From Streptomyces odonnellii (lineage in GTDB: Bacteria > Actinomycetota > Actinomycetes > Streptomycetales > Streptomycetaceae): 46,676 bases of DNA. The stretch is from assembly GCF_000981895.1 (NCBI RefSeq), contig NZ_LATD01000017.1, positions 1 through 46,676 on the forward strand, in the 5' to 3' direction. The notes below the pieces were generated by a model, which saw nothing but the letters and a program-made list of their open reading frames with translations, did no database searches and was not told the origin of the DNA. Both the position numbers and the translations under genes were made by a program. Positions 1 to 6,546 of this stretch are shown here, piece after piece (the stretch's first letter is position 1; every line of letters begins with the position of its first letter).

Positions 1-67
1 GGGATGTGCGGGGGGTGGAGGATGAGGATGAAGTCTGGACAGGGGGCTGTGCGAGGTAGGCGGCCAT
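1..67 (-). CDS. Partial small gene after the XRE regulator, unrecognised
   Basis: An ATG at 67 on the minus strand opens a frame that stays open to the window edge. The peptide begins MAAYLAQPPVQT and is then rich in Ser and Thr. A good AGGGAG ribosome site overlaps the stop codon of the upstream XRE gene, and the start lies seven bases after that stop, so the two would be co-translated. In Streptomyces an XRE/DUF5753 gene is often followed by a small DUF397 gene, but the visible N-terminus does not resemble DUF397. Only about 22 codons are visible, so no function is assigned. Confidence 0.4.
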   Translation of the reverse strand, partial: MAAYLAQPPVQTSSSSSTPRTS

Positions 68-75
68 GATGCTCC

Positions 76-930
76 CTACACGCCGTCACCGATCCCGGCG
101 ATGAGATCCAATGATTCTTCGGGCGGGAGGGCATGCGCCTGCATCGTACGGAACGCGGCGCAGTACGCCTCAAGGTCTTCTTTCCGTTCCAGATAGAGGC
201 TATTCGTCAAATGGTCGAGAACGACCAAATCCAGATCAGCAATATGCGGGAATGAGAAAACGACGAAAGGCCCGGTGAGTCCGACATAGCCGCCCCCGGT
301 GAACGGGAGCACCTGGAGACAGACCTGCGGCAGCGCGGCCAGCTCGGACAGCCGGCGGAGCTGATCCCGCATCACCCCCGGACCGCCCACCTCGCGCCGG
401 AGCACCGCCTCGTCCAGCACGGCGTACAGTTCGAGCGGCGCCGCGGAGTGCAGCACCTCCTGCCGGGCGAGCCGTACCTCGACGAGGGAGTCGACCGTCG
501 TGGCGGGCAGGCCGTCCAGCGCGGCGCGGGTCACGGCGCGCGCGTAGTCCGGCGTCTGGAGCAGTCCCGGCACCACCGAGGTCTCCAGCGTACGGGCCGA
601 GGAGGCCTGGGACTCCAGGCTGATGAAGTCCCGGTAGCGGGGCGGGATCACCCCGCCGTACGCCTTCCACCACCCCGGGCCGCCGCCCGTGATCCCCGCC
701 AACGCGCCCAGCAGCGCCCGCAGTTGCGGATCCGAGATGCCCAGCGCGTCCAGCAGCGCCGCCAGGTCCTCGTCCTTCACCCCGCTGACGCCCGTCTCGA
801 TCCGGCTCACCTTCGACTGGTGCCAGCCGAGCAGCCGCGCCGTCTCGCCACTGGTGAGCCCCGCCCGTTGGCGCAGCCTGCGCAATTCCTCCCCGAGCCT
901 GCGCCGGCGTACCGCCGGAATATGCCGCAT
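76..930 (-). CDS. XRE-family regulator with DUF5753 domain
   Basis: A 284-residue cytoplasmic DNA-binding protein. Residues about 8 to 65 form a Cro/C1-type helix-turn-helix (LRRLRQRAGLTSGETARLLG, then a recognition helix with QSKVSRIE). The remainder matches the DUF5753 ligand or partner domain typical of Streptomyces XRE proteins (VVPGLLQTPDYARA; the EVRLARQEVL region; a C-terminal LEAYCAAFRTM-type segment). The ATG at 930 was chosen because it starts MRHIPAVRRRR just before the HTH and has a GGGAAGGGAA ribosome site; longer frames upstream add non-homologous sequence. It is divergent from an RsbW-like ATPase gene. This arrangement is seen in the WhiJ/AbaA-like paralogous loci of streptomycetes, where such proteins act as developmental repressors. 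That role is inferred here. The ligand or partner is unknown. Confidence 0.9.
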   Translation of the reverse strand: MRHIPAVRRRRLGEELRRLRQRAGLTSGETARLLGWHQSKVSRIETGVSGVKDEDLAALLDALGISDPQLRALLGALAGITGGGPGWWKAYGGVIPPRYRDFISLESQASSARTLETSVVPGLLQTPDYARAVTRAALDGLPATTVDSLVEVRLARQEVLHSAAPLELYAVLDEAVLRREVGGPGVMRDQLRRLSELAALPQVCLQVLPFTGGGYVGLTGPFVVFSFPHIADLDLVVLDHLTNSLYLERKEDLEAYCAAFRTMQAHALPPEESLDLIAGIGDGV

Positions 931-1191
931 GATTAATTCCCTTCCCCGAACCGCTCCGGTAAGCGTCTCGTACGCGCCAGGGCGCCGCGGCGGAGAAGTT
1001 ATCTTTTCGCCGCCCAAATACGGTCTCGCGTAGCAGAGTTCACCACTTCGAGCGACAGATATATGCAGATCTCGGTGGATCGGCGATGTGAACGGCAGGA
1101 TGAGTGGCACGCTGAGCACAGTCCGAGGCCGTCCGCGCAGTCATCCGCACTGCGCCGGAGTCAGGTCCGGCGGGAAAGGGACGGCGTCGCC

Positions 1192-1623
1192 ATGGCAGAC
1201 CATCAGGAAGCATCCATCACGCTGCCGAGCGATCCCGCGTCGGTACCGGCGGCCCGAAGATATGTCGCGGACCTGCTGACCGAGTGGGGTCTGCCGGGGG
1301 AGGCCGAGACGGCCGACGCCGTGCGGCTGATCGTGTCGGAGCTGGCGACCAACGCGGTGCAGCACACCTTCGGCCAGTCGCCCACCTTCACCGTGGAGAT
1401 CGTGCTCGACCGGGACGAACAGCTCAGGGTCGGAGTGACGGACAGTCATCCCCGCTGGCCGCAGCGGCTGCCCGCGGCCGTGCAGCAGGACAATGGCCGC
1501 GGCATGGTGATCGTCCGCTCGCTGACGGCGGAGGGCGGCGGACAGGTGACGGTCACACCGACCGCGGAGGGGGGCAAAACGGTCTGGATCGCACTGCCCT
1601 GGACGGTACCGGTCCAGAGCTGA
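1192..1623 (+). CDS. RsbW-like ATP-binding (HATPase_c) protein
   Basis: A 143-residue protein with one histidine-kinase-like ATPase fold. The N-box is ELATNAVQH (about residues 49 to 57), followed by the G1-like VTDSHP and the G2-like DNGRGMVIVRSL. There is no kinase dimerisation or receiver domain. Such stand-alone domains in Streptomyces are anti-sigma factor kinases or partners of XRE/DUF397 loci. The ATG at 1192 (MADHQEAS) follows GGGAAAGGGACGG, whereas an in-frame start further upstream would add an unconserved Arg-rich stretch. It is divergent from the XRE/DUF5753 gene, which supports a regulatory pair. The actual partner sigma or anti-anti-sigma factor is not in the window. Confidence 0.88.
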   Translation: MADHQEASITLPSDPASVPAARRYVADLLTEWGLPGEAETADAVRLIVSELATNAVQHTFGQSPTFTVEIVLDRDEQLRVGVTDSHPRWPQRLPAAVQQDNGRGMVIVRSLTAEGGGQVTVTPTAEGGKTVWIALPWTVPVQS

Positions 1624-1636
1624 CGCTTCAGGCTCT

Positions 1637-1720
1637 CGTACGGCCTTCCCCGTACGGCCTTCCCCGTACGGCCTTCCCCGTACGGCCTTCCCCGTACGGT
1701 CTTCCTGGTATGGCATTCCG
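1637..1720. repeat. 14-bp tandem repeat, four perfect and about two degenerate copies
   Basis: The unit CGTACGGCCTTCCC occurs four times head to tail (1637, 1651, 1665 and 1679), followed by CGTACGGTCTTCCT and a more diverged copy starting with GGTATGG. Two further CGTACGGCTT pieces run to about 1750. The array starts just after the stop of the ATPase gene and ends before the convergent NlpC/P60 gene. The unit contains the palindrome CGTACG, so alternate copies could fold on each other. Its place between convergent genes suggests a terminator or slippage-prone spacer; no function is proven. Confidence 0.85.
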
Positions 1721-1809
1721 CGTACGGCTTGGTTGCTTCGTACGGCTTGGGGGGGGGACTCCCTGGACCGGCCGGGCGCGCACCGGCCGGTCCGGGCATG
1801 TCGTGCCGG

Positions 1810-2283
1810 TCAGTTCACCCGGCCGTAGAGGACGCCCCGGGACCAGATGCGTTCGAGCCGTACGAGCGCTCCGGTCTTCGGCGAGTGCCAGATCTTCCCG
1901 CGTCCGGCGTAGATACCGACGTGGTAGACGTAGCCTCGCGAGTGGAAGAACACCAGGTCGCCCTTGCGCCGGTGCGAGGCCGGGATGTGGCGCGTCTTGT
2001 TGTACTGCTGGTGGGCGGTGCGCGGGAGCTTCTTCCCCGCCTTCTTGAACGAGTAGAGCGTCAGGCCCGAGCAGTCGAAGCGATGGGGCCCGGTGGCACC
2101 CCACTGATAGGGGGAGCCCTCCTTGGAAGCGGCCACCCGGAGGGCCTTGGCGGCGCGTGTGGCGGCCTGGGCCTCGGACGTGGCGCCGGGCGCCAGTATC
2201 GTGCCGCCGACGGCCGCGATCGTGAGGACCGACACGGCACCGGCCCGGGACAACAGAGACGGGACATTTGTCTGCGCATTCAT
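1810..2283 (-). CDS. Secreted NlpC/P60 peptidoglycan endopeptidase
   Basis: A 157-residue protein with an N-terminal signal peptide (hydrophobic SVLTIAAVGGTILA, probable cleavage after an Ala-rich AQA near residue 40) and one C-terminal NlpC/P60 domain. The catalytic Cys is C71 in RFDCSGL. H121 in VYHVGIY is the second residue, and H133 in IWHSP the likely third. The family cleaves D-Glu to diaminopimelate or related bonds in peptidoglycan stem peptides. No LysM, SH3 or coiled-coil region is present, so this is a minimal catalytic form. The gene lies behind a c-di-AMP riboswitch and a CRP-like site, which fits known second-messenger control of Streptomyces muralytic enzymes. The ATG at 2283 has GAAGGG about seven bases upstream. 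Convergent with the ATPase gene. Confidence 0.92.
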   Translation of the reverse strand: MNAQTNVPSLLSRAGAVSVLTIAAVGGTILAPGATSEAQAATRAAKALRVAASKEGSPYQWGATGPHRFDCSGLTLYSFKKAGKKLPRTAHQQYNKTRHIPASHRRKGDLVFFHSRGYVYHVGIYAGRGKIWHSPKTGALVRLERIWSRGVLYGRVN

Positions 2284-2300
2284 CGCGCAACCCTTCGTCA

Positions 2301-2471
2301 GCCGCCTGTGAAGGATGACCTGTCGGGTTCGGACAGGCGAAGATGCCCGGCCGCGTCAGCGGCTTCACCCCAAGAGACGGCCTCGTAACGAGCTGCGTGG
2401 CCGTCCCGTACTGCTCGGGTCCTCCACTCCTGCCGATCCACTCCTGTCGACCAGTCATCCGGAACGGCGGC
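2301..2471 (-). ncRNA. c-di-AMP riboswitch (ydaO/yuaA class) before the NlpC/P60 gene
   Basis: Read on the minus strand, the leader carries hallmark blocks of the ydaO class in order: GTGGAGGACCCGAG, then TTGGGGTGAAGCCG, then the 3' block CCGAACCCGACAGGTCATCC. A closing helix can form between GCCGCC (2466-2471) and GGCGGC (2301-2306). These blocks are those found upstream of resuscitation-factor and NlpC/P60 genes in actinobacteria. The class senses cyclic di-AMP and is usually an OFF switch. The aptamer ends only 17 bases before the start codon, leaving no room for a separate intrinsic terminator. The leader between 2472 and 2575 holds further GC-rich sequence and no gene. Confidence 0.85.
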
Positions 2472-2575
2472 AGGACTCGGCGTCCGCCCGGACCGCCCCG
2501 CCGTGGATGGCGGGGGCTTGTCGTCCCAGGGATCTTGGCCCGTAATCAGATGAATTCCGAGGAGAAACGACGCTA

Positions 2576-2591
2576 TGTGAAGTTCGTCACG
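2576..2591 (-). promoter_or_regulatory. CRP-like operator upstream of the riboswitch
   Basis: The sequence TGTGA-N6-TCACG (2576-2591) is a near-perfect match to the cAMP receptor protein palindrome TGTGA-N6-TCACA. It lies about 105 bases upstream of the 5' edge of the aptamer, where the promoter of the NlpC/P60 gene is expected. In S. coelicolor the muralytic gene rpfA is known to be controlled by both Crp and a c-di-AMP riboswitch, so the combination is plausible. Core -35 and -10 boxes are not clear. Confidence 0.6.
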
Positions 2592-2754
2592 CCTGTTCCA
2601 ATCGGGTGGCGGAGCGGTGTGTCGTTCCGGGGCCCCGGACCCCGATGAGTGCCGTACCTCGCAGGCAGCCGGGGTGCGCTTCGCGCGTCCGGCCGCCCCG
2701 CGCAACTTGACTCCCCCCGCGCGTCCCGTCGCGCCGTACGTCGTACGGGCCAAG

Positions 2755-2787
2755 CGTTCCCGTACGGACGCCCTCCATACGGGAACG
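2755..2787. terminator. Inverted repeat downstream of the clpP-like operon
   Basis: CGTTCCCGTA (2755-2764) and TACGGGAACG (2778-2787) form a perfect 10-bp stem with a 13-base loop. It lies 27 bases beyond the stop of the small gene at 2814, in the right place to end the minus-strand pseudo-clpP transcript. There is no clear U-tract, as is common in Streptomyces. The surrounding 2592-2813 has no credible gene. Confidence 0.55.
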
Positions 2788-2813
2788 GACGGGGGGTCAT
2801 GGCGTGTCGGGGC

Positions 2814-3122
2814 TCATTCGGTGACCTCGGGTGGCAGCGCCACGCGCCCGGCGCGCCGCTCGCCGTCCAGCACCCGCAGCGCGCGGACCAGCGTCGCGCT
2901 GTGCAGCTCGGTCTCGCCCCGCGTGTGCATCGCCGTCAGGGCGTCCCGCAGGGCCGTGGCCTGGGCGGGCAGCGCCTGTGCCGCCCGCAGCGCGCTGTAC
3001 GTGTCCGAGCCGCGCGCCGGGCTGATCCGCCCCAGCAGATCGACGACCTGGAGGAAGCTGTCGACGAAGTCCCCCTCGGCGCGGGTCAGGGCGGGCAGCG
3101 GCGGAAGTTCGGGTGACGGCAT
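2814..3122 (-). CDS. Small hypothetical protein coupled to the clpP-like gene
   Basis: A 102-residue protein of unknown function. It starts at an ATG seven bases after the clpP stop, with a GGTGA ribosome site that overlaps the clpP stop. The N-terminus is Pro-rich (MPSPELPPLPAL); the rest is predicted helical with many Ala, Leu, Arg and Glu residues (DFVDSFLQVVDLLGRI, then ALRAAQALPAQATALRDAL, then TLVRALRVLDGERRAGR). No signal peptide, membrane segment or Cys is visible. Tight coupling suggests a partner of the ClpP-like protein, for example a regulator or adaptor; this is inference from position only. A longer frame reading back into clpP exists but has no supporting ribosome site. Confidence 0.7.
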   Translation of the reverse strand: MPSPELPPLPALTRAEGDFVDSFLQVVDLLGRISPARGSDTYSALRAAQALPAQATALRDALTAMHTRGETELHSATLVRALRVLDGERRAGRVALPPEVTE

Positions 3123-3129
3123 CGGCGTG

Positions 3130-3783
3130 TCACCGGCTGCCGGGAGAACCGAAGGGGCGTGCCGTGGTGAGGGACGTCTTGCGGTTCTGGACCACATGAT
3201 CGACCAGACCGTACGCCTTGGCGTCGGCCGCTGTGAAGATCCGGTCCCGCTCGATGTCCTCGGTGATCCGTCGCTCGCTCTGGCCGGTGTGCCGCGAGAG
3301 CAGCGACGCGAGCACGGCGCGCAGCCGCAGCAGTTCCTCCGCCTGGATCACGAGATCCGACGGCTGCCCCCTGACCGGCTCCTCGATCGCGGGCTGCTGT
3401 ACGACGACACGCGCGCCCGGCAGCGCCATCCGCTTCCCGGGCGTGCCGGCCGCCAGCAGGAGGGCGGCGGTGGAGGCGGCCTGGCCGAGACAGGTCGTCT
3501 CCACATCGCAGGTGACGAGCTGCATCGTGTCGTAGATCGCGGACATGGCGCTGAGCGAGCCGCCGGGGGAGTTGATGTAGAGGCTGATGTCCCGGTCGGG
3601 CGCGGCGTATTCGAGATGCAGGAACTGCGCGATCACATCGTTGGCGGCGGTGTCGTCGACGGCGGTGCCGAGGAAGATGATCCGCTCGTCCAGGAGCTTG
3701 GAGTACGGATCGAGCGTGCGGAACCCGCCGGAGGTGCGCTCGGTGAACTCGGGCAGGACATAGCGGGCCGAAGGACGGTGCAT
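3130..3783 (-). CDS. ClpP-like (S14) protein lacking the catalytic His
   Basis: A 217-residue member of the ClpP serine protease family, close to the usual length (about 195 to 220). Family landmarks are clear: IIFLG (35-39), LYINSPGGS (68-76), GQAAS with the nucleophile Ser104, ALPGARV, HTGQ (165-168) and ERDRIF with Asp180. The position of the catalytic His, normally in the motif IHQP, reads VQQP, so His is Gln129; the codon is CAG. The Ser-His-Asp triad is therefore incomplete, as in the inactive ClpR subunits of cyanobacteria and plastids. It may assemble with active ClpP subunits encoded elsewhere. The ATG at 3783 gives an N-terminus [13 protein letters not shown] of normal form. It is followed seven bases later by a small helical gene and is divergent from a Phd-type antitoxin. 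A conventional annotation would call it ClpP peptidase; activity is doubtful. Confidence 0.9.
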   Translation of the reverse strand: MHRPSARYVLPEFTERTSGGFRTLDPYSKLLDERIIFLGTAVDDTAANDVIAQFLHLEYAAPDRDISLYINSPGGSLSAMSAIYDTMQLVTCDVETTCLGQAASTAALLLAAGTPGKRMALPGARVVVQQPAIEEPVRGQPSDLVIQAEELLRLRAVLASLLSRHTGQSERRITEDIERDRIFTAADAKAYGLVDHVVQNRKTSLTTARPFGSPGSR

Positions 3784-3867
3784 CGGATACCTCTCCCCAG
3801 GATCTGGTACGCAGGGCTCTGATACGTAAAAAATGTACAGGACGTACAGGCCGTTATGATGGGGAGC

Positions 3868-4158
3868 ATGGCCTACGAGATTCCGGTGACGCAAGCCCGG
3901 GCAGAGCTCGCCGATCTGATCAACCGTGTGGTGTACGGCGGTGAGCGAGTGGTCGTGACCCGGCACGGGAAGCCGCTTGTCGCGCTGGTTTCCGCCGCTG
4001 ACCTGGAGCGACTCGAAACGGAGCGGGAGGTGGCGGAGGAGCGGGTGATCAGCGCGGTCTCCGCGATCCGGCCCGCGCCGTCCGCTCCGGGCGAACGGCG
4101 GCGTTTCGGGATCGCGGCCGAACACCGGCCTTCGGAGCACAGGCCGGAGCGGGACTAG
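3868..4158 (+). CDS. Phd/YefM-type antitoxin, orphan
   Basis: A 96-residue protein with the Phd/YefM fold at its N-terminus: [17 protein letters not shown], then [26 protein letters not shown]. This family binds operator DNA through the N-terminal half and neutralises a toxin (RelE, Doc or PIN type) through the disordered C-terminus. Here the C-terminus is Arg, Glu and Pro rich. No toxin gene follows: the next gene is on the opposite strand after a strong terminator. The usual family start MAYEIPV is at 3868, but GGGGAG is only one base from it; ATGs at 3856 and 3859 with AGG upstream are alternatives adding four or three residues. The 84-base gap to the divergent clpP-like gene holds a repeated GTACAGG (3833-3850 region), a candidate operator. 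Confidence 0.85.
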   Translation: MAYEIPVTQARAELADLINRVVYGGERVVVTRHGKPLVALVSAADLERLETEREVAEERVISAVSAIRPAPSAPGERRRFGIAAEHRPSEHRPERD

Positions 4159-4218
4159 CCGCTGCCCGGAACGAGGGCCGGCCGGAGAAGTCCTCGACGG
4201 AAAGGCCCCCGACGGAAA

Positions 4219-4268
4219 AGCCCTCGATCACCGGACCGGCCGTCCGGGCCTGTCCGGTGATCAAGGGC
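4219..4268. terminator. Strong bidirectional terminator
   Basis: AGCCCTCGATCACCGGAC (4219-4236) pairs with GTCCGGTGATCAAGGGCT (4252-4268 plus flank), an 18-bp stem with one mismatch and a 15-base loop. It sits between the convergent antitoxin gene and the membrane-protein gene and would serve both strands. Confidence 0.8.
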
Positions 4269-4281
4269 TGATGCCGCGGTG

Positions 4282-5289
4282 TCAGCCGGCCAGGGCCGGT
4301 TCCGGGGTGCGGGTCCCGGATTCGGCGGGGGCGGGCCCCCGGCGGCGGGCGCCGGCCAGCACCGCCGCCAGACCGGGCCCCGCCCACAGCGCGAGCGTCA
4401 GCAGCGCGGGCCCCGCAGCGGCGCCGTCGAAGAACGCCACCGAGCGGATCAGCGTGCCGCCCGCGCCCGGCGGCAGCAACTGACCGATCAGACCGGTCGG
4501 CTCCGGCAGCAGCTCGGGCGCGCTCGTCATCCCCGAGAACGGATTGCCCAGCAGCACCATCAGCAGGCCCGAGATCCCGAGCCCCGCCTGTCCGATCAGC
4601 GCCGCGAGTCCGGCGGCCGCCGCGCCGATGGCCAGGACGGTCAGCCCGAACGCCCCGGCCTGGGCCCACCAGTCGCCGGTGATCACCCCCAGCCAGTTGT
4701 CCGCCATCGCCGTGGCGATGATCCCGACCAGTGCCGCCGCGCCGACCAGGGTGAGCACGGCGCGCGTGCCGCGCAGCCCGAGCAGAGTCACCACCGCGCC
4801 CGACGCGACCCCCGCCAGCGACATCGGCAGAGCGCTTGCCCCGAGCGCGCTGCCCCGGGGATCCCCGGCGGGCGCCGCGACCACATCGGTCACCGGGATC
4901 TCCGTCCCGGCGGGGGCCCGGGCGGTGACCGCCTGGGTGAGCAATTGCGCCACCACCGGGCTCGCCGCCGTCGCCGTCAGCAGCCTGGGCCCCTTCGGGG
5001 TGACCACCACCGCGCCGTATACGGCCCGGTCCTCGATGGCCGTACGGGCGGCGGCCTCGTCCTCGTACCGGTGAAGCTCGAAGGCGCCCGCCTGCTCCGC
5101 GAACCCCCGCTCCAGCGGGGCCACGGCCTCGGCCGGGCCGGCCAGTCCGACCGGCAGGTCGCGCGGGGCGATACGGGCGGCGGGCCAGGCGAAGGCCCAC
5201 AGGGCCAGCGCCACGGCGACGGGGACCAGGACCAGCACCGCGATCATGCGCCGGGTCGCGGCGGTTCCGGACGGGGCCGGAGCGGACAT
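4282..5289 (-). CDS. YhgE/Pip-like multi-pass membrane protein
   Basis: A 335-residue integral membrane protein. One N-terminal membrane segment (about residues 15 to 37) is followed by an extracytoplasmic domain of about 110 residues (LPVGLAGPAEAVAPLERGF, then VYGAVVVTPKGPRLLTATAA) and then five to six membrane segments. This layout, with the VGLAG and YGAVVV elements, is that of the YhgE/Pip or ABC-2-type permease-like family. These proteins are often regulated by a divergent TetR gene and are associated with export or drug tolerance. No ATPase is adjacent. The ATG at 5289 (MSAPAPSG) precedes the first membrane segment; longer frames upstream read through the promoter region. The substrate is unknown. 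Confidence 0.8.
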   Translation of the reverse strand: MSAPAPSGTAATRRMIAVLVLVPVAVALALWAFAWPAARIAPRDLPVGLAGPAEAVAPLERGFAEQAGAFELHRYEDEAAARTAIEDRAVYGAVVVTPKGPRLLTATAASPVVAQLLTQAVTARAPAGTEIPVTDVVAAPAGDPRGSALGASALPMSLAGVASGAVVTLLGLRGTRAVLTLVGAAALVGIIATAMADNWLGVITGDWWAQAGAFGLTVLAIGAAAAGLAALIGQAGLGISGLLMVLLGNPFSGMTSAPELLPEPTGLIGQLLPPGAGGTLIRSVAFFDGAAAGPALLTLALWAGPGLAAVLAGARRRGPAPAESGTRTPEPALAG

Positions 5290-5366
5290 GCTGCGCCTCG
5301 ATTCAGGGTTTGTCGGGAGGGGAATGGCCTGGGCCGCTGGCCCGGGCGGCAGAGCCGGGAAGTAAA

Positions 5367-5385
5367 AAGAAGGATCGTTCGTTTT
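5367..5385. promoter_or_regulatory. Candidate TetR operator, copy 1
   Basis: AAGAAGGATCGTTCGTTTT is repeated almost exactly at 5425-5443, with two central differences. The element is an imperfect palindrome (AAAACGAAC is the complement of GTTCGTTTT). This copy lies nearer the membrane-protein gene and would cover its promoter. Confidence 0.6.
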
Positions 5386-5419
5386 GCTCGTACCGCCACT
5401 GTCTCCGGCTGACCGGCGC

Positions 5420-5448
5420 TTGTCAAGAAGGAATGTTCGTTTTACATT
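5420..5448 (+). promoter_or_regulatory. Leaderless tetR promoter with embedded operator copy 2
   Basis: TTGTCA (5420-5425), a 17-base spacer and TACATT (5443-5448) form a good sigma-70-type promoter. The predicted transcription start is at or next to the A of the tetR ATG (5455), and no ribosome site is present, so the mRNA should be leaderless. The second operator copy AAGAAGGAATGTTCGTTTT (5425-5443) fills the spacer, ideal for autorepression. Confidence 0.65.
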
Positions 5449-5454
5449 GGCGAC

Positions 5455-6093
5455 ATGGCCCGCGTATCCCAGGAACACCTCGACGCCCGTCGCCGCCAGA
5501 TCATCGAGGGCGCCGCGCACTGCTTCGCCCGTAACGGCTTCCACGCCACGTCGATGCAGGACGTCCTCCGCGAGGTCGACCTCTCCGCAGGCGCCGTCTA
5601 CCGCTACTTCAGCGGCAAGGAGGAGCTGATCGGGGCCATCGTCACCGAGGTGCTGAATCTCATCAGGGACGCGTTCGAGGAGGCCGCGCTGCGCCGCCCG
5701 CCCGAGCCGCCGGACGTCGTGGTCGGCAAGGTGATGAGCCGGGTCCTGGGCGGTGGCGTCGTGCCGAAGTGGGAGACCCCGGCCGACTTCGCGCGTCTGC
5801 TGATCCAGGTGTGGGCCGAGACGCTGCGCAACAAGGAGCTGGCGGCGGTGCTGCGCGAGGGGTACGAGAGTGTGCGCGCGGCCTGGATCAAGGTCGTCGA
5901 GGCGTATCAGGAGGCCGGACTGATGCGCGCGGACGTCCCCGCGGCCGATGTCGCCAGGACCATGATCGCCGTCTGCCAGGGATTCGCCGCCCAGGAGGCG
6001 CTGTTCGGCGACGGCTCCCCCGTGGTGCCCGTCGAGGTGCTCCAGAACGGTGTGCGGGGTCTAATGTCGATGGGCGGTCGGGAGATCAGTTAA
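5455..6093 (+). CDS. TetR-family repressor
   Basis: A 212-residue TetR-type regulator. Residues about 8 to 54 form the helix-turn-helix domain (RRQIIEGAAHCFARNGFHAT, then MQDVLREVDLSAGAVYRYFSGKEEL). The C-terminal ligand domain is all-helical and not assignable to a ligand. It is divergent from the membrane-protein gene and most likely represses both, since an identical element occurs twice in the 165-base intergenic region. The ATG at 5455 lies about seven bases after a -10 box, which supports a leaderless start. Its end is followed by 137 bases before ureA; it is transcribed in the same direction, but that gap and the different function argue against a shared operon. Confidence 0.93.
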   Translation: MARVSQEHLDARRRQIIEGAAHCFARNGFHATSMQDVLREVDLSAGAVYRYFSGKEELIGAIVTEVLNLIRDAFEEAALRRPPEPPDVVVGKVMSRVLGGGVVPKWETPADFARLLIQVWAETLRNKELAAVLREGYESVRAAWIKVVEAYQEAGLMRADVPAADVARTMIAVCQGFAAQEALFGDGSPVVPVEVLQNGVRGLMSMGGREIS

Positions 6094-6230
6094 CGCGCCG
6101 GAAAAATGTGCGCCCTACCGTGCGAGGCCGGACCACGAGCATCCCGGTCGTGATCCGGCAGAGCGCCGGCATCGGCCGGGGTTCCGCTGCGCCCGGCCAG
6201 CCACCGGGCCGGAGACGATGAGGTGGAAGC

Positions 6231-6533
6231 GTGCAACTGAGCCCGCACGAGCAGGAACGGCTGCTGATCCATGTGGCCGCGGATGTCGCGGCCAGGCGCA
6301 GGGCCCGGGGGCTGCGGCTCAACCACCCCGAGGCGGTCGCCCTGATCACCGTGCACCTCCTCGAAGGCGCCAGGGACGGGCGTACGGTCGCCGAACTCAT
6401 GGCGTCGGGACGGAAGGTGCTCTCCCGGGCCGATGTCATGGACGGTATTCCCGAGATGATCCACGACGTCCAGGTGGAGGCCACCTTCCCGGACGGCACC
6501 AAGCTGGTCACCGTCCACGACCCGATCGTCTGA
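6231..6533 (+). CDS. ureA: Urease gamma subunit
   Basis: A 100-residue structural subunit of urease (urea amidohydrolase, urea to ammonia and carbamate). It matches the family over its full length: [18 protein letters not shown], then the [21 protein letters not shown] region, and the C-terminal [21 protein letters not shown]. The GTG at 6231 follows AGGTGGAAGC. It is the first gene of the ureABCFGD cluster. In contrast to some bacteria, ureA and ureB are separate genes. Confidence 0.97.
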   Translation: MQLSPHEQERLLIHVAADVAARRRARGLRLNHPEAVALITVHLLEGARDGRTVAELMASGRKVLSRADVMDGIPEMIHDVQVEATFPDGTKLVTVHDPIV

Positions 6534-6546
6534 GGAGGGCGCGCCG

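Noticed and set aside
1637..1750. CRISPR array at the tandem repeats
   Set aside because: Copies are contiguous with no spacers, the unit is only 14 bases, and no cas gene is nearby.
2617..3822. A 401-codon plus-strand frame across the pseudo-clpP region
   Set aside because: It is antisense to the ClpP-like and small helical genes and has no domain.
4159..4281. Search for a toxin gene next to the Phd antitoxin
   Set aside because: Only a strong terminator hairpin is present; no frame encodes a RelE, Doc or PIN-like protein.
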